From contig JAKIUK010000048.1 in NCBI GenBank assembly GCA_021647585.1, forward strand, positions 1 to 32,866: a DNA stretch of 32,866 bases. The letters run 5' to 3'. The position numbers were made by a program, and so were the translations under genes. Below are positions 7,757-15,530 of the stretch, piece by piece. Source of the stretch: Methylococcaceae bacterium. GTDB lineage: Bacteria; Pseudomonadota; Gammaproteobacteria; Methylococcales; Methylomonadaceae. The notes under the pieces were generated by a model. That model searched no databases. It was not told where the DNA came from and was given only the letters and a program-made list of their open reading frames with translations. Each line of letters starts with the position of its first letter. The first letter of the stretch is position 1.

Positions 7757-8640
7757 AATGGATTCTCCTTGCTGAACAACTCATCCAGTTTGCTCTCATA
7801 TTGCTGGTATTCCAAAATATCATAGAGTTCTTCACGGCTTTGCATTTGGCCAATCATTTGTTTCTGTGTACCCTCCTGGCGAATGGTTTGATAAACATTT
7901 AACGCTGCCTGGTTCATGGCTCTAGAGGCAGATAATGGATAGAGGATAAGTCTGACACCGACATTATTGAGCTCATTGACAGTATACAGCGGGGTATTGC
8001 CAAACTCAGTGATATTAGCCAACACAGGGGCACTAACGGCCTGAGTGAAGGCTTGATAATCTTCTAACTTTTTAAATGATTCAGCAAAAATCATATCTGC
8101 GCCTGCTTCAACATAATTACTGGCACGATCAATTGCGGATTTTAGACCTTCTGTGGAAAACGCGTCAGTCCGAGCCATAATCACGAATTGATCATCAGTC
8201 TTAGCATCAACCGCTGCTTTAATCCGGTCAGTCATTTCTTGTGTTGAAACTAATGCTTTGTTGGGTCGATGACCACAGCGTTTGGCTAGGATCTGGTCTT
8301 CAATATGCATGGCAGCCGCACCAGCTTTGGTTAATTGCTTGACAGTACGTGAGATATTTAAGGCGTTTCCCCAACCAGTATCGGCATCAACCAACAACGG
8401 CAAGGTGGTGGCATCACAAATGCGCCTTACTTCTTCTGTAACATCAGATAAATTGGTCATTCCCAGATCGGGAAGTCCGAAGCAGGCATTAGCAACACCT
8501 GCTCCAGACAGGTAAATGGCGCGAAAGCCTGCGCGTTCAGCAAGTAAAGCGCAAAAGGCGTTGATTGTCCCAACAATTTGTAAAGGACGCTCTTCAACGA
8601 GTAGTGTTCTAAACCGGGAACCGGTAGATTCAATATTCAT
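7753..8640 (-). CDS. prpB: Methylisocitrate lyase PrpB
   Basis: Cleaves 2-methylisocitrate to pyruvate and succinate, closing the methylcitrate cycle. It is an isocitrate-lyase/PEP-mutase superfamily TIM barrel. The catalytic cysteine is in the PrpB signature KRCGHRPNK, magnesium-binding aspartates are in LLVDADTGWGN, and HIEDQ is present. Two ATGs compete for the start. The one at 8640 has AGGA at about seven bases, whereas the one at 8646 is only two bases from it, so 8640 is chosen (295 residues). It leads prpB-C-D and is preceded 41 bp upstream by a short membrane-peptide gene on the same strand. Confidence 0.95.
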   Translation of the reverse strand: MNIESTGSRFRTLLVEERPLQIVGTINAFCALLAERAGFRAIYLSGAGVANACFGLPDLGMTNLSDVTEEVRRICDATTLPLLVDADTGWGNALNISRTVKQLTKAGAAAMHIEDQILAKRCGHRPNKALVSTQEMTDRIKAAVDAKTDDQFVIMARTDAFSTEGLKSAIDRASNYVEAGADMIFAESFKKLEDYQAFTQAVSAPVLANITEFGNTPLYTVNELNNVGVRLILYPLSASRAMNQAALNVYQTIRQEGTQKQMIGQMQSREELYDILEYQQYESKLDELFSKENPL

Positions 8641-8687
8641 CTTCATTTCCTTTAACGTTCTAGGTGAATACGTACAGACACCTACAT

Positions 8688-8786
8688 TTATTGGCTATCC
8701 TTAAACAGATGCATTGAAAATAATTCAATAGCAAATAAACTAACTGATACCAATAAACTAATAATTACTACGATATTTTTAATCAT
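8688..8786 (-). CDS. 32-residue single-pass membrane peptide ahead of prpB
   Basis: A short frame that standard length cut-offs miss. It starts with ATG at 8786 preceded by AAGGAGGT and a five-base spacer (ATAAA), the strongest Shine-Dalgarno in the window. It encodes MIKNIVVIISLLVSVSLFAI followed by ELFSMHLFKDSQ and a TAA stop. Residues 4-24 form one hydrophobic helix, with a positive residue before it and a polar tail after it, as in known small membrane proteins. It ends 47 bp before the prpB start on the same strand, so it may be the first gene of the prp operon. I do not recognise the family. It could alternatively act as a leader peptide for prpB. A 10-bp palindrome (GGAAATTTCC, 8800-8809) lies just upstream. 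Confidence 0.6.
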   Translation of the reverse strand: MIKNIVVIISLLVSVSLFAIELFSMHLFKDSQ

Positions 8787-8997
8787 TTTATACCTCCTTG
8801 GAAATTTCCTATTGGTCAATCAAAACGATAAGAATATTAATTCTAACTAGGCTTGATTCAATCCACAGACTACTAAAAATATGAGATCCATATTTTTTCT
8901 AGTTATCATTCTTTTCGGTATTTGATCTATATAATATATAGACTATTACTCATTCCAATAAGTTTAATTTTAATTTCATGCGTACTTAATATATTTT
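8787..8997. other. AT-rich intergenic region, prp leader side
   Basis: About 210 bp between the 3' end of the IDO-family gene and the membrane-peptide gene; both are on the minus strand. It should contain the prp promoter. A TTGAAT followed 18 bases later by ATATTC is the best I can see and is weak. There is no T-tailed hairpin to end the upstream gene, so read-through from the IDO gene into the prp operon is possible. Confidence 0.3.
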
Positions 8998-10134
8998 CTA
9001 GATTTTATATGCTTCTGTTTCTTCTATCAGTTGTTGTAACCATTCCATATACGGTGTTCCCCCTGTACCTTTCGGATTTTTTACATGCTGATGAATATAT
9101 TGATTGGCCCAACCGAAATGGACTGTACGGAACTCAATGAGATGGTCTAGAATCGCGTTAAACGCTACTCGATACTCTGTTTTTCTAATACTAGGCATTG
9201 CTGAAACCTGTTGTAAATAATGCCGGTGTCGTTGGGGCATGTAATTGTGCATATCCTCAAGATGTTCTGTCAGTATGGTCGATTGATGAGGGATTTTTAA
9301 AAAAGCGACTAACACGGGGATAACACTGCTCTGCGCGCCGGTTTCACCACGCAAATTGATAGCTTTCAGATCCACTCCTTCAAAAATTACATTTTCAAAA
9401 AAAAGGATATACGGCCGGAAGGTTTTAAAATAAAGAGCCGGATCCATTAATTCAGGGATACGTTTTAATACTTTTACCTGGCGTTTAATAGCAGCATCAA
9501 TTTTCCATAGCTCATCTGTAATATCAGGTTCAGTTTCAGTGTTCTGAGCAGTATAAATGCGTGCAATCGCGGCTAGAATGTTGGCTGCTATGGCTTCAAT
9601 CTCAATGTGAACTAGAATAAACCAATGTTCATCATAGAGATGGACAAAGTTTTGTAGTGTATCAATATTCCCGAGTTCAATGGGCTGATCTTGCCGAAAA
9701 CGCCGCCAATTATACAGAGCATACCCATCGTAACTTAAAATGGGTGGCCGTTTTAATAACTTGCAAACATGGACTAGAGGCACTGCGATATTAGCCGGTA
9801 AGATTTTGCAGGGTTTCTGGCCTACCTGATTGATATATGCCGAAGCCAGAAAACCCAGGCGTAGATAATAGTATCTTAATTCAGGCAAGTTATAGGGGGT
9901 GTTTAACTGTTGGTATAGGGGGATTTTTAACGCTTTGGCATAAAGGTGGAACTGCTTGTCCTGCAACAAACTGGGGAGATCCCTACCTACTTCATCCAGT
10001 ATACTATAGGGTGAAGAGGCAGGAAACGCAGACAAAGGATCTTGTTGCGGAAGAAAACCGCGTTTAGCATAATCAGAATCAAGAATCTCATCATTGATCC
10101 CGGTTTTGTAAAGTACTTCAGTGCGTTGTTGCAA
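8998..10134 (-). CDS. Indoleamine 2,3-dioxygenase-family heme protein
   Basis: Heme dioxygenase of the IDO family (PF01231 type), expected to insert O2 into the indole ring of tryptophan or a relative. The family blocks run in order: DGYALYNWRRF, the helix EHWFILVHIEIEAIAAN, FKTFRPYILFFENVIFEGV, LRGETGAQSS, DMHNYMPQRHRHYL, FRTVHFGWANQYI and KGTGGTPYMEWLQQL. Numbered from the TTG at 10134, the proximal heme ligand is H339 and R240 aligns with human IDO1 R231. The position of human S167 appears to be H176. The frame extends to a GTG at 10179, but that overlaps the upstream gene by 62 bp. The TTG has AGAGG seven bases before it and overlaps by 17 bp, so I prefer it; an ATG at 10161 is a third option. 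It is coupled to the HDO gene. Confidence 0.85.
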   Translation of the reverse strand: MQQRTEVLYKTGINDEILDSDYAKRGFLPQQDPLSAFPASSPYSILDEVGRDLPSLLQDKQFHLYAKALKIPLYQQLNTPYNLPELRYYYLRLGFLASAYINQVGQKPCKILPANIAVPLVHVCKLLKRPPILSYDGYALYNWRRFRQDQPIELGNIDTLQNFVHLYDEHWFILVHIEIEAIAANILAAIARIYTAQNTETEPDITDELWKIDAAIKRQVKVLKRIPELMDPALYFKTFRPYILFFENVIFEGVDLKAINLRGETGAQSSVIPVLVAFLKIPHQSTILTEHLEDMHNYMPQRHRHYLQQVSAMPSIRKTEYRVAFNAILDHLIEFRTVHFGWANQYIHQHVKNPKGTGGTPYMEWLQQLIEETEAYKI

Positions 10135-11029
10135 GTTCTTGCCTCTGTACTTCGAGTCCATCCCAAAATGCAGCGACACCAGCTAGCATTTCATTGCCGT
10201 TTTGAATGAAGGCATCCTCATCCAGGTTTTGAGTGAAATAGAGTTCTTCTAGTTCTTCCTGAGTATGAGCAGCGTGCTGAGCTTCAAGTTTGTCGTGCCA
10301 GATAAAAAAACCTAAAGGCAAGTCTAAGCCTGTTTGATCATTATATTTTTGCAAGCCCTGGATTAACTGTTTCCAAAAACCCGCTGCAGCCCAGTTTTCA
10401 ACAGCATAACTGGCAGCCTGGGAAATTTGATAATTATCACCGCCATATAAGCGGATTAATTCATTACAAAAGAACAAGGTAGCATGTGTGCCGTGTTTCG
10501 GCTGACCAATTTCGGCAAAACTTAAACCCAGTTTTTTGGCTATGATATATAACCATTCAAAATGCGCTGCGCTAAATGAAAAGCGACTACCATCAATACT
10601 ACCTTCGGTTGAACTTTGGTTATTTAGGTTTTCATGTTGTTGACCGGACTGGAATCTCACGCCAATTTCATTAGCCAAAATTTCTTTCGAAGCATGCATG
10701 CTTTCCAGGGTATCGGCATGGATCATTTTATGCAGTTGAGCGATAAGAAACTGATTAGAAAACACCGAAAACTGAATGATAAATGCTTTTATTTGGGCGG
10801 GGTTTTGATCACCTTGTTCAAACCAGGCAGTATAAGGATTTTGGATAATAACCTGGTGGTTGAGCATTTCATTATTTATGCGGCCTTGAAACGCCAAGAA
10901 ACGCTTTGCTTTATCGATGGAATAACCTTCCTGTTCCTTGGTTAATGCTAACAGTGATGGTAAAGTGAGTCCTTCAAGATGATGTTGTTGTGCTAAGTCG
11001 TACAACGATTTTTGTGGATGGAGATGCAT
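10118..11029 (-). CDS. Heme-oxygenase-like dimetal oxidase (HDO, iron-containing redox enzyme family)
   Basis: A 303-residue helical protein of the heme-oxygenase-like fold, whose members (UndA, BesC, SznF, CADD) use a non-heme diiron or Fe/Mn site to oxidise amino or fatty acids. The metal-ligand pattern is complete: E121 in ILANEIGVRF, H156 in AAHFEWLYIIAKKLGL, E211 in YAVENWAAAGFW, and H245, E249 and H252 in FFIWHDKLEAQHAAH (E replaces the more usual D). No cofactor-radical motif or signal peptide is seen. It lies between TDO and the IDO-family gene on the same strand and overlaps the latter, pointing to a tryptophan-, kynurenine- or tyrosine-related substrate. That substrate assignment is inference only. 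The fold and family call is fairly firm. Confidence 0.78.
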   Translation of the reverse strand: MHLHPQKSLYDLAQQHHLEGLTLPSLLALTKEQEGYSIDKAKRFLAFQGRINNEMLNHQVIIQNPYTAWFEQGDQNPAQIKAFIIQFSVFSNQFLIAQLHKMIHADTLESMHASKEILANEIGVRFQSGQQHENLNNQSSTEGSIDGSRFSFSAAHFEWLYIIAKKLGLSFAEIGQPKHGTHATLFFCNELIRLYGGDNYQISQAASYAVENWAAAGFWKQLIQGLQKYNDQTGLDLPLGFFIWHDKLEAQHAAHTQEELEELYFTQNLDEDAFIQNGNEMLAGVAAFWDGLEVQRQELATTH

Positions 11030-11073
11030 AGTTTCACCTCAAAAAATGATAATAACTCAATAGACCCAGTTAT

Positions 11074-11091
11074 ATTGAAAAAAGTTTCAAT
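11074..11091. promoter_or_regulatory. ATTGAAA-AAAG-TTTCAAT dyad upstream of the HDO gene
   Basis: Perfect seven-base arms with a four-base centre lie 45 bp upstream of the HDO start codon, between that gene and the palindromic element. Position and symmetry fit an operator or an RNA hairpin in the leader. No binding protein can be named. Confidence 0.35.
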
Positions 11092-11099
11092 GTGCAAGC

Positions 11100-11161
11100 T
11101 AAGGGAGCTGGAAAAAAATAATCGTCCAATATTGGACGATTATTTTTTTCCAGCTCCCTAA
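11100..11161. mobile_element. Palindromic mobile element, minimal 56-bp hairpin copy
   Basis: Positions 11102-11159 are a perfect palindrome with 29-base arms and no loop. Each arm begins AGGGAGCTGGAAAAAAATA. The core from GGG to CCC (11103-11158) is flanked by TAA on both sides (11100-11102 and 11159-11161), which looks like a 3-bp target duplication. The ends match the elements at about 19.75, 23.04 and 19.46 kb. It sits between TDO and HDO and touches the TDO stop codon. As RNA it would form a very strong hairpin that could end or attenuate transcription from TDO into HDO-IDO. Confidence 0.8.
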
Positions 11162-12237
11162 TGACGTTGTTGATAGAACCCCAAATTACGGACTAGTGAT
11201 TCGGGTAATGTCGGTAATTTTGATCTTGGGATAAGATAGGTCGATAAATTAAATAAATCCGCATAAATGCGTTTGCCATTGATGGTTGATTTTAAATATT
11301 CATGACCGCTGGAACCGCCTGTGCCAATTTTAGTGCCTAGCATGCGTTGCACCATCAAATAATGATTACTGCGCCAGGAAGTTAATTGAGCATCAATATC
11401 CATTAATTTATTCAAAATCTTAAAAGGCAGTTGCAATAACGGTTCGTCACGGTAAAGCCGGATAAACAAAGCGGCTAAAGTTGCATTGTGGGTTAATTTA
11501 AAGTGACCCTCCTGTTTATATTGTTGGTATAAATCCTCATTAAATAAACAGTTAAAACTTTGCCTTGTTGTTTCTAGCTCCTGCGTTTGCAATTTCTTTT
11601 CCGAACCACTAAGTAAGGGATTGTTTTGAATAATACAGCTATCATTATCCAGCATAATTTTTACCGCTGTGCCGTAACTGTCCCAGAAACTAAATTCCCG
11701 GAATTCCAGAAATGGCATTCTTGCCAGCCAGGCATCTAACAATTCGAATAACGAAACTTGTTGTGCAACATTTTCAAGATAAGTTTTATCTTCATCAGTA
11801 AATCGCCCATAACTATAGCTGCTTAAATGGTGGGATAAACCCAATCGTAATTCAATTTCCCGGAACTGAATACTTTGAAAGCCGGAAGCCGGGATTAAAA
11901 AATCACGAAAATCCAGGAAATCCAATGATGTCATGGTTTCAAGAATACTGATTTGTTGGTTAATGACAAACTGGATTTTAATAATGCGCTGCAAACGTGT
12001 AGCAATAGTGTTTAGTTTTTTTTCATCTAAAGGTAGTGCCGAAAACAGCTCCAGCACTGAGTAGAGTTCGTGCAGAATTTGTTTAAACCAAAGCTCATAG
12101 GTCTGATGTGTGATAATAAAAAGCATTTCATCATGGGATTCGTGTCCATGCTTAGCACTTTCAAGAACCTGGGCATTTAATAGTGTTGGCAATTTCAGGT
12201 ATTCACTGTAACAAAGCGGTTGTTTTTCTTTGTTCAT
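11158..12237 (-). CDS. kynA: Tryptophan 2,3-dioxygenase
   Basis: Heme enzyme converting L-tryptophan to N-formylkynurenine. All signatures are present: distal H44 in FIITHQTYELWFKQILHEL, MTSLDFLDFRDFLIPASGFQ (substrate carboxylate R111), LEFREFSFWDSYG, and the proximal ligand H292 in SWRSNHYLMVQRMLGTK followed by GTGGSSGHEYL (T306 region). At 359 residues it is longer than the roughly 280-300 residue Xanthomonas type and nearer the eukaryote-sized group. The stop codon TAG is formed by the last bases of the flanking TTA plus the first G of the palindromic element. It is divergent from hpd across 154 bp. The cognate formamidase is not in the window; kynureninase is at 16-17 kb. Confidence 0.96.
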   Translation of the reverse strand: MNKEKQPLCYSEYLKLPTLLNAQVLESAKHGHESHDEMLFIITHQTYELWFKQILHELYSVLELFSALPLDEKKLNTIATRLQRIIKIQFVINQQISILETMTSLDFLDFRDFLIPASGFQSIQFREIELRLGLSHHLSSYSYGRFTDEDKTYLENVAQQVSLFELLDAWLARMPFLEFREFSFWDSYGTAVKIMLDNDSCIIQNNPLLSGSEKKLQTQELETTRQSFNCLFNEDLYQQYKQEGHFKLTHNATLAALFIRLYRDEPLLQLPFKILNKLMDIDAQLTSWRSNHYLMVQRMLGTKIGTGGSSGHEYLKSTINGKRIYADLFNLSTYLIPRSKLPTLPESLVRNLGFYQQRH

Positions 12238-12391
12238 GGTTTTGCCTTTTATAGTTGTTATTGATGGATATTGATATGACCCGGTTTCTTAAAAAAAATT
12301 CTAATCAACAGTATTCAGAAAAGTTAATACCAGGAAACTAATAGCCATGAAACAAGTCCCATTCTTAACAACACAGAAATAGGGGGCTGTA

Positions 12392-13444
12392 ATGAATATT
12401 ACATCAAACCCGGTCGGTACCGATGGTTTCGAATTCGTCGAATACACGGCCCCCAATACCCGAGCGTTAGAAAAATTATTTAGTCGAATGGGCTTTACCC
12501 CGATAGCCCGACATCGTGGAAAAGATGTGGTGCTTTATCGGCAGGGAAACATCAATTTTATTATCAATCATGAGCCAGACAGTTTTGCCCAAGCATTTGC
12601 CAAAGTTCATGGTCCTTCCATTTGTGCTTTTGCAATACGTGTCAAAAACGCAGCCGAATGTTTTGATAGAGTCGTTCAGTTAGGCGCCAAAGCTTATCAT
12701 GCCGACACCGGCCCAATGGAATTAAATATACCTGCAATTCAAGGAATAGGTAATAGTGTTATTTATCTGATCGACCGTTACGGTGATCATTCCATTTATG
12801 ATGTTGATTTTGTACCGTTAGATCATGTCGACCTTAGTCCTAAAGGCATTGGTCTGCAGGAAATTGATCATTTAACCCATAATGTCTATCACGGTGGCAT
12901 GGATAAATGGGCGGAATTTTATCAACGATTATTTAATTTTCGTCAAATTCGTTATTTCGACATACAAGGTAAAGTGACCGGGCTGAAATCGCGTGCCATG
13001 ACCAGTCCTTGTGGCAAAATTCGTATTCCTATTAACGAACCGACGGATGATAAATCACAAATTCAGGAATACCTGGACGCTTATCATGGCGAAGGGATTC
13101 AGCATATTGCCTTGCATACCGATGATATTTATTCAACGGTTGAAGCACTACGTGATAATGACATTGAGTTTATGGAGATCCCGGATACTTATTATGAAGC
13201 GATAAACCAACGTGTCCCAGGACATAAAGAAATATTGCAAAGGTTGCGCAGCGATAAAATTTTGATTGATGGTGCCCCTGATCGTGGTGCAGGACTGTTA
13301 TTACAGATATTTACCAATACGGTAATCGGGCCGATTTTCTTCGAAATTATCCAGCGCAAAGGCAATGAAGGTTTTGGTGAAGGTAATTTTCAGGCCTTAT
13401 TTGAAGCCATAGAACAAGACCAAATTAAACGAGGAGTGATCTAA
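12392..13444 (+). CDS. hpd: 4-hydroxyphenylpyruvate dioxygenase
   Basis: Non-heme Fe(II) enzyme turning 4-hydroxyphenylpyruvate into homogentisate, the entry to tyrosine breakdown. It is a two-domain VOC-fold protein of 350 residues, the usual bacterial length. Iron ligands are visible as H160 (QEIDHLTHNVYHGGM), H238 (GEGIQHIALHTDDI) and E318 (GPIFFEIIQRKGNEGFGEGN). An AGGGGG lies seven bases before the ATG. Its stop overlaps the start of hmgA by one base (TAATG), making it first in a fully overlapping four-gene operon. In Legionella the same enzyme (legiolysin) gives pigment and haemolysis. Whether any homogentisate escapes here cannot be told. Confidence 0.97.
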   Translation: MNITSNPVGTDGFEFVEYTAPNTRALEKLFSRMGFTPIARHRGKDVVLYRQGNINFIINHEPDSFAQAFAKVHGPSICAFAIRVKNAAECFDRVVQLGAKAYHADTGPMELNIPAIQGIGNSVIYLIDRYGDHSIYDVDFVPLDHVDLSPKGIGLQEIDHLTHNVYHGGMDKWAEFYQRLFNFRQIRYFDIQGKVTGLKSRAMTSPCGKIRIPINEPTDDKSQIQEYLDAYHGEGIQHIALHTDDIYSTVEALRDNDIEFMEIPDTYYEAINQRVPGHKEILQRLRSDKILIDGAPDRGAGLLLQIFTNTVIGPIFFEIIQRKGNEGFGEGNFQALFEAIEQDQIKRGVI

Positions 13445-14559
13445 TGCCCTGGATAAATATTCCAAAGGTGGAAGGTGAATCTTCGCGACAAGCGCATGCA
13501 GATCTGCCGGAAGGCACGTATGAACGTGAGTTAGGTCGAGAGGGTTTTTATGGCCCAGCAACGCAAATGTATCACAAACATCCACCCACTAGCTGGAGCA
13601 AGGTTGAAGGTCCATTAAAACCACGTGCCTTTGATACCAAAAAAATCAAACGAAAACGTGATGGTCCCTGGAATGCCAGTTTGCTATTCAGCAATCAAAG
13701 TATAAAAATTCGTATGTTGGATATGGTCAATGCGATGGATTATTTGGTTAGGAATGCCGATGGCGACGAGTTGATTTTTATTCATCAAGGAGCAGGAGAA
13801 TTATTTTGTGATTACGGGCATTTAAGTTTCAGTGCTGGCGATTATTTGATGCTGCCTAGAGGGACGTTATGGCGTATGGAACCCAGTGAACCCATTTGGG
13901 GTTTGATGATTGAAGCCAGCAATGACAGTTTTCGTTTACCGGAAAAAGGATTAGTGAGCCATCAAGCCATTTTTGATCCAGCCATTCTGGATGCTCCAGC
14001 TATCGATGATGCCTTCATGTCCCAGCAAACTGATTCGGAATGGCAGGTTTTCGTCAAACGAAGAAATGCATTGAGTATTATTAGCTATCCTTTTAATCCT
14101 CTGGATGCGGTCGGTTGGCATGGTACATTAATGCCAGTACGTTTAAATTGGCGTGATATCAGGCCGCTAATGAGTCATCGATACCATGTTCCTCCCTCGG
14201 CGCATAGTACATTTATCAGCAGTCGATTTGTTGTGTGTACCTTTGTACCACGACCGTTTGAAACCGATCCTAATGTTCTGAATGTACCATTTTTTCACAG
14301 TAACGACGATTATGATGAACTGATTTTCTATCATCAGGGACAGTTTTTTTCCAGGGACCATATCTATCCTGGGATGATGACCTTGCATCCCAGTGGTATA
14401 ACGCATGGTCCGCATCCGAAAGCGTTACGTAATGCCGAAAAAAAGCGGGGAACTATGACCGACGAAGTAGCTGTGATGATCGATACGCGGGATGCATTAG
14501 AAGTTTCAGAACAGGCCTGCGAAATAGAATGGCCTGGCTATGTGGATACCTGGAAATGA
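13444..14559 (+). CDS. hmgA: Homogentisate 1,2-dioxygenase
   Basis: Opens the ring of homogentisate to maleylacetoacetate. It is a cupin-type Fe(II) dioxygenase with the signature VPFFHSNDDYDELIFYHQG. The three iron ligands are H285, E292 and H321 (SGITHGPHP). At 371 residues it is shorter than the classical enzyme (about 430-445) and belongs to the compact bacterial HGD-like group; the loss is spread over the N-terminal half while the catalytic region is complete. Start and stop overlap the flanking genes (TAATG with hpd, ATGA with fahA). Pathway position is secure from its neighbours. Confidence 0.93.
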   Translation: MPWINIPKVEGESSRQAHADLPEGTYERELGREGFYGPATQMYHKHPPTSWSKVEGPLKPRAFDTKKIKRKRDGPWNASLLFSNQSIKIRMLDMVNAMDYLVRNADGDELIFIHQGAGELFCDYGHLSFSAGDYLMLPRGTLWRMEPSEPIWGLMIEASNDSFRLPEKGLVSHQAIFDPAILDAPAIDDAFMSQQTDSEWQVFVKRRNALSIISYPFNPLDAVGWHGTLMPVRLNWRDIRPLMSHRYHVPPSAHSTFISSRFVVCTFVPRPFETDPNVLNVPFFHSNDDYDELIFYHQGQFFSRDHIYPGMMTLHPSGITHGPHPKALRNAEKKRGTMTDEVAVMIDTRDALEVSEQACEIEWPGYVDTWK

Positions 14560-15530
14560 AGCTGGCGACATTAAAAACCGAAAAGCCCGATGGCAAGCTG
14601 ATTGTTGTCGATAAACAGTTATCGAAGTATGTTGTTCCTGATGTTATGACGCTACAATATGCTTTGGATAATTGGTCATCGATAGCCCCGGAATTGAGGC
14701 GGATCTATCAGGAATTGAACCACAATCAATGCGCTTCAATCCCGTTTGATCCCAATGAATTGGCAGCACCGTTACCCAGAGCTTATCAATGGCTGGATGG
14801 CAGTGCTTATTTGAGCCATGTCGAACGCGTACGCAAAGCCCGTGGCTCTGAATTACCGGCGAGCCTGTTGGATGATCCGCTGATGTATCAAGGTGCTTCT
14901 GATCATATGCTGGCAGCACGGGATCCGATAGAAGTTGGCAGTGAAACCTGGGGTATTGATTTTGAAGCTGAAGTCGGGGTTATTACCGATGAAGTTCCTA
15001 TGGGCGTAAGCCAGGATGAAGCGACAGATCATATTAAATTACTGGTGTTAATCAACGATGTATCTCTACGCAATTTAATTCCTAATGAATTGGCAAAAGG
15101 CTTCGGGTTTATTCAAGGAAAACCTGCCAGTGCTTTTTCTCCTGTAGCCGTAACACCGGATGAACTCGGTGATGATTGGAATAATTGCAAGCTACATCTC
15201 CCGTTATCCGTATACTGGAATGAACAATGCTTTGGCCGGGCTAATGCCGGTTCCGATATGCAGTTCAGTTTTTCCAGGCTGATTAATCATGCCGCTAAAA
15301 CCCGTAGTTTGATTGCCGGCACTATTATTGGCTCCGGTACAGTGAGTAATTTCGATCAGACTGTTGGTTGTTCTTGTATAGTTGAGCAAAGAGTGATTGA
15401 AATTACTTCCTTAAGTGCAGCTAAGACTGAATTTATGAAATATGGCGATAATGTACGAATTGAAATGTTTGATAAACAGGGACAGTCGGTATTTGGCGCT
15501 ATTGAACAAGAGGTTAAGCCGTGGCCATAA
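14556..15530 (+). CDS. fahA: Fumarylacetoacetate hydrolase
   Basis: Final step of tyrosine degradation: hydrolyses fumarylacetoacetate to fumarate and acetoacetate. FAH-fold protein, 324 residues. Metal-binding acidic residues are seen in GIDFEAEVGVI (E137, E139) and LINDVSLRN (D168), followed by KGFGFIQGKPASAFSPVAVT and GSGTVSN. The frame is open from 14529, but the ATG at 14556 overlaps the hmgA stop as ATGA and gives the normal N-terminus MKLATLKTEKPDGKLIVVD. It is placed before maiA although it acts after it in the pathway. Confidence 0.94.
   Translation: MKLATLKTEKPDGKLIVVDKQLSKYVVPDVMTLQYALDNWSSIAPELRRIYQELNHNQCASIPFDPNELAAPLPRAYQWLDGSAYLSHVERVRKARGSELPASLLDDPLMYQGASDHMLAARDPIEVGSETWGIDFEAEVGVITDEVPMGVSQDEATDHIKLLVLINDVSLRNLIPNELAKGFGFIQGKPASAFSPVAVTPDELGDDWNNCKLHLPLSVYWNEQCFGRANAGSDMQFSFSRLINHAAKTRSLIAGTIIGSGTVSNFDQTVGCSCIVEQRVIEITSLSAAKTEFMKYGDNVRIEMFDKQGQSVFGAIEQEVKPWP

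Noticed and set aside
8998..10134. IDO-family protein as a PrnB-type (pyrrolnitrin) enzyme
   Set aside because: Blocks such as RGETGAQSS, MHNYMPQRHR and KGTGGTP are those of IDO proper; no halogenase or other pyrrolnitrin genes are nearby.
13444..14559. hmgA considered truncated because it is about 60 residues short
   Set aside because: Start and stop both overlap neighbouring genes in a tight operon and all iron ligands are present, so the compact form is genuine.
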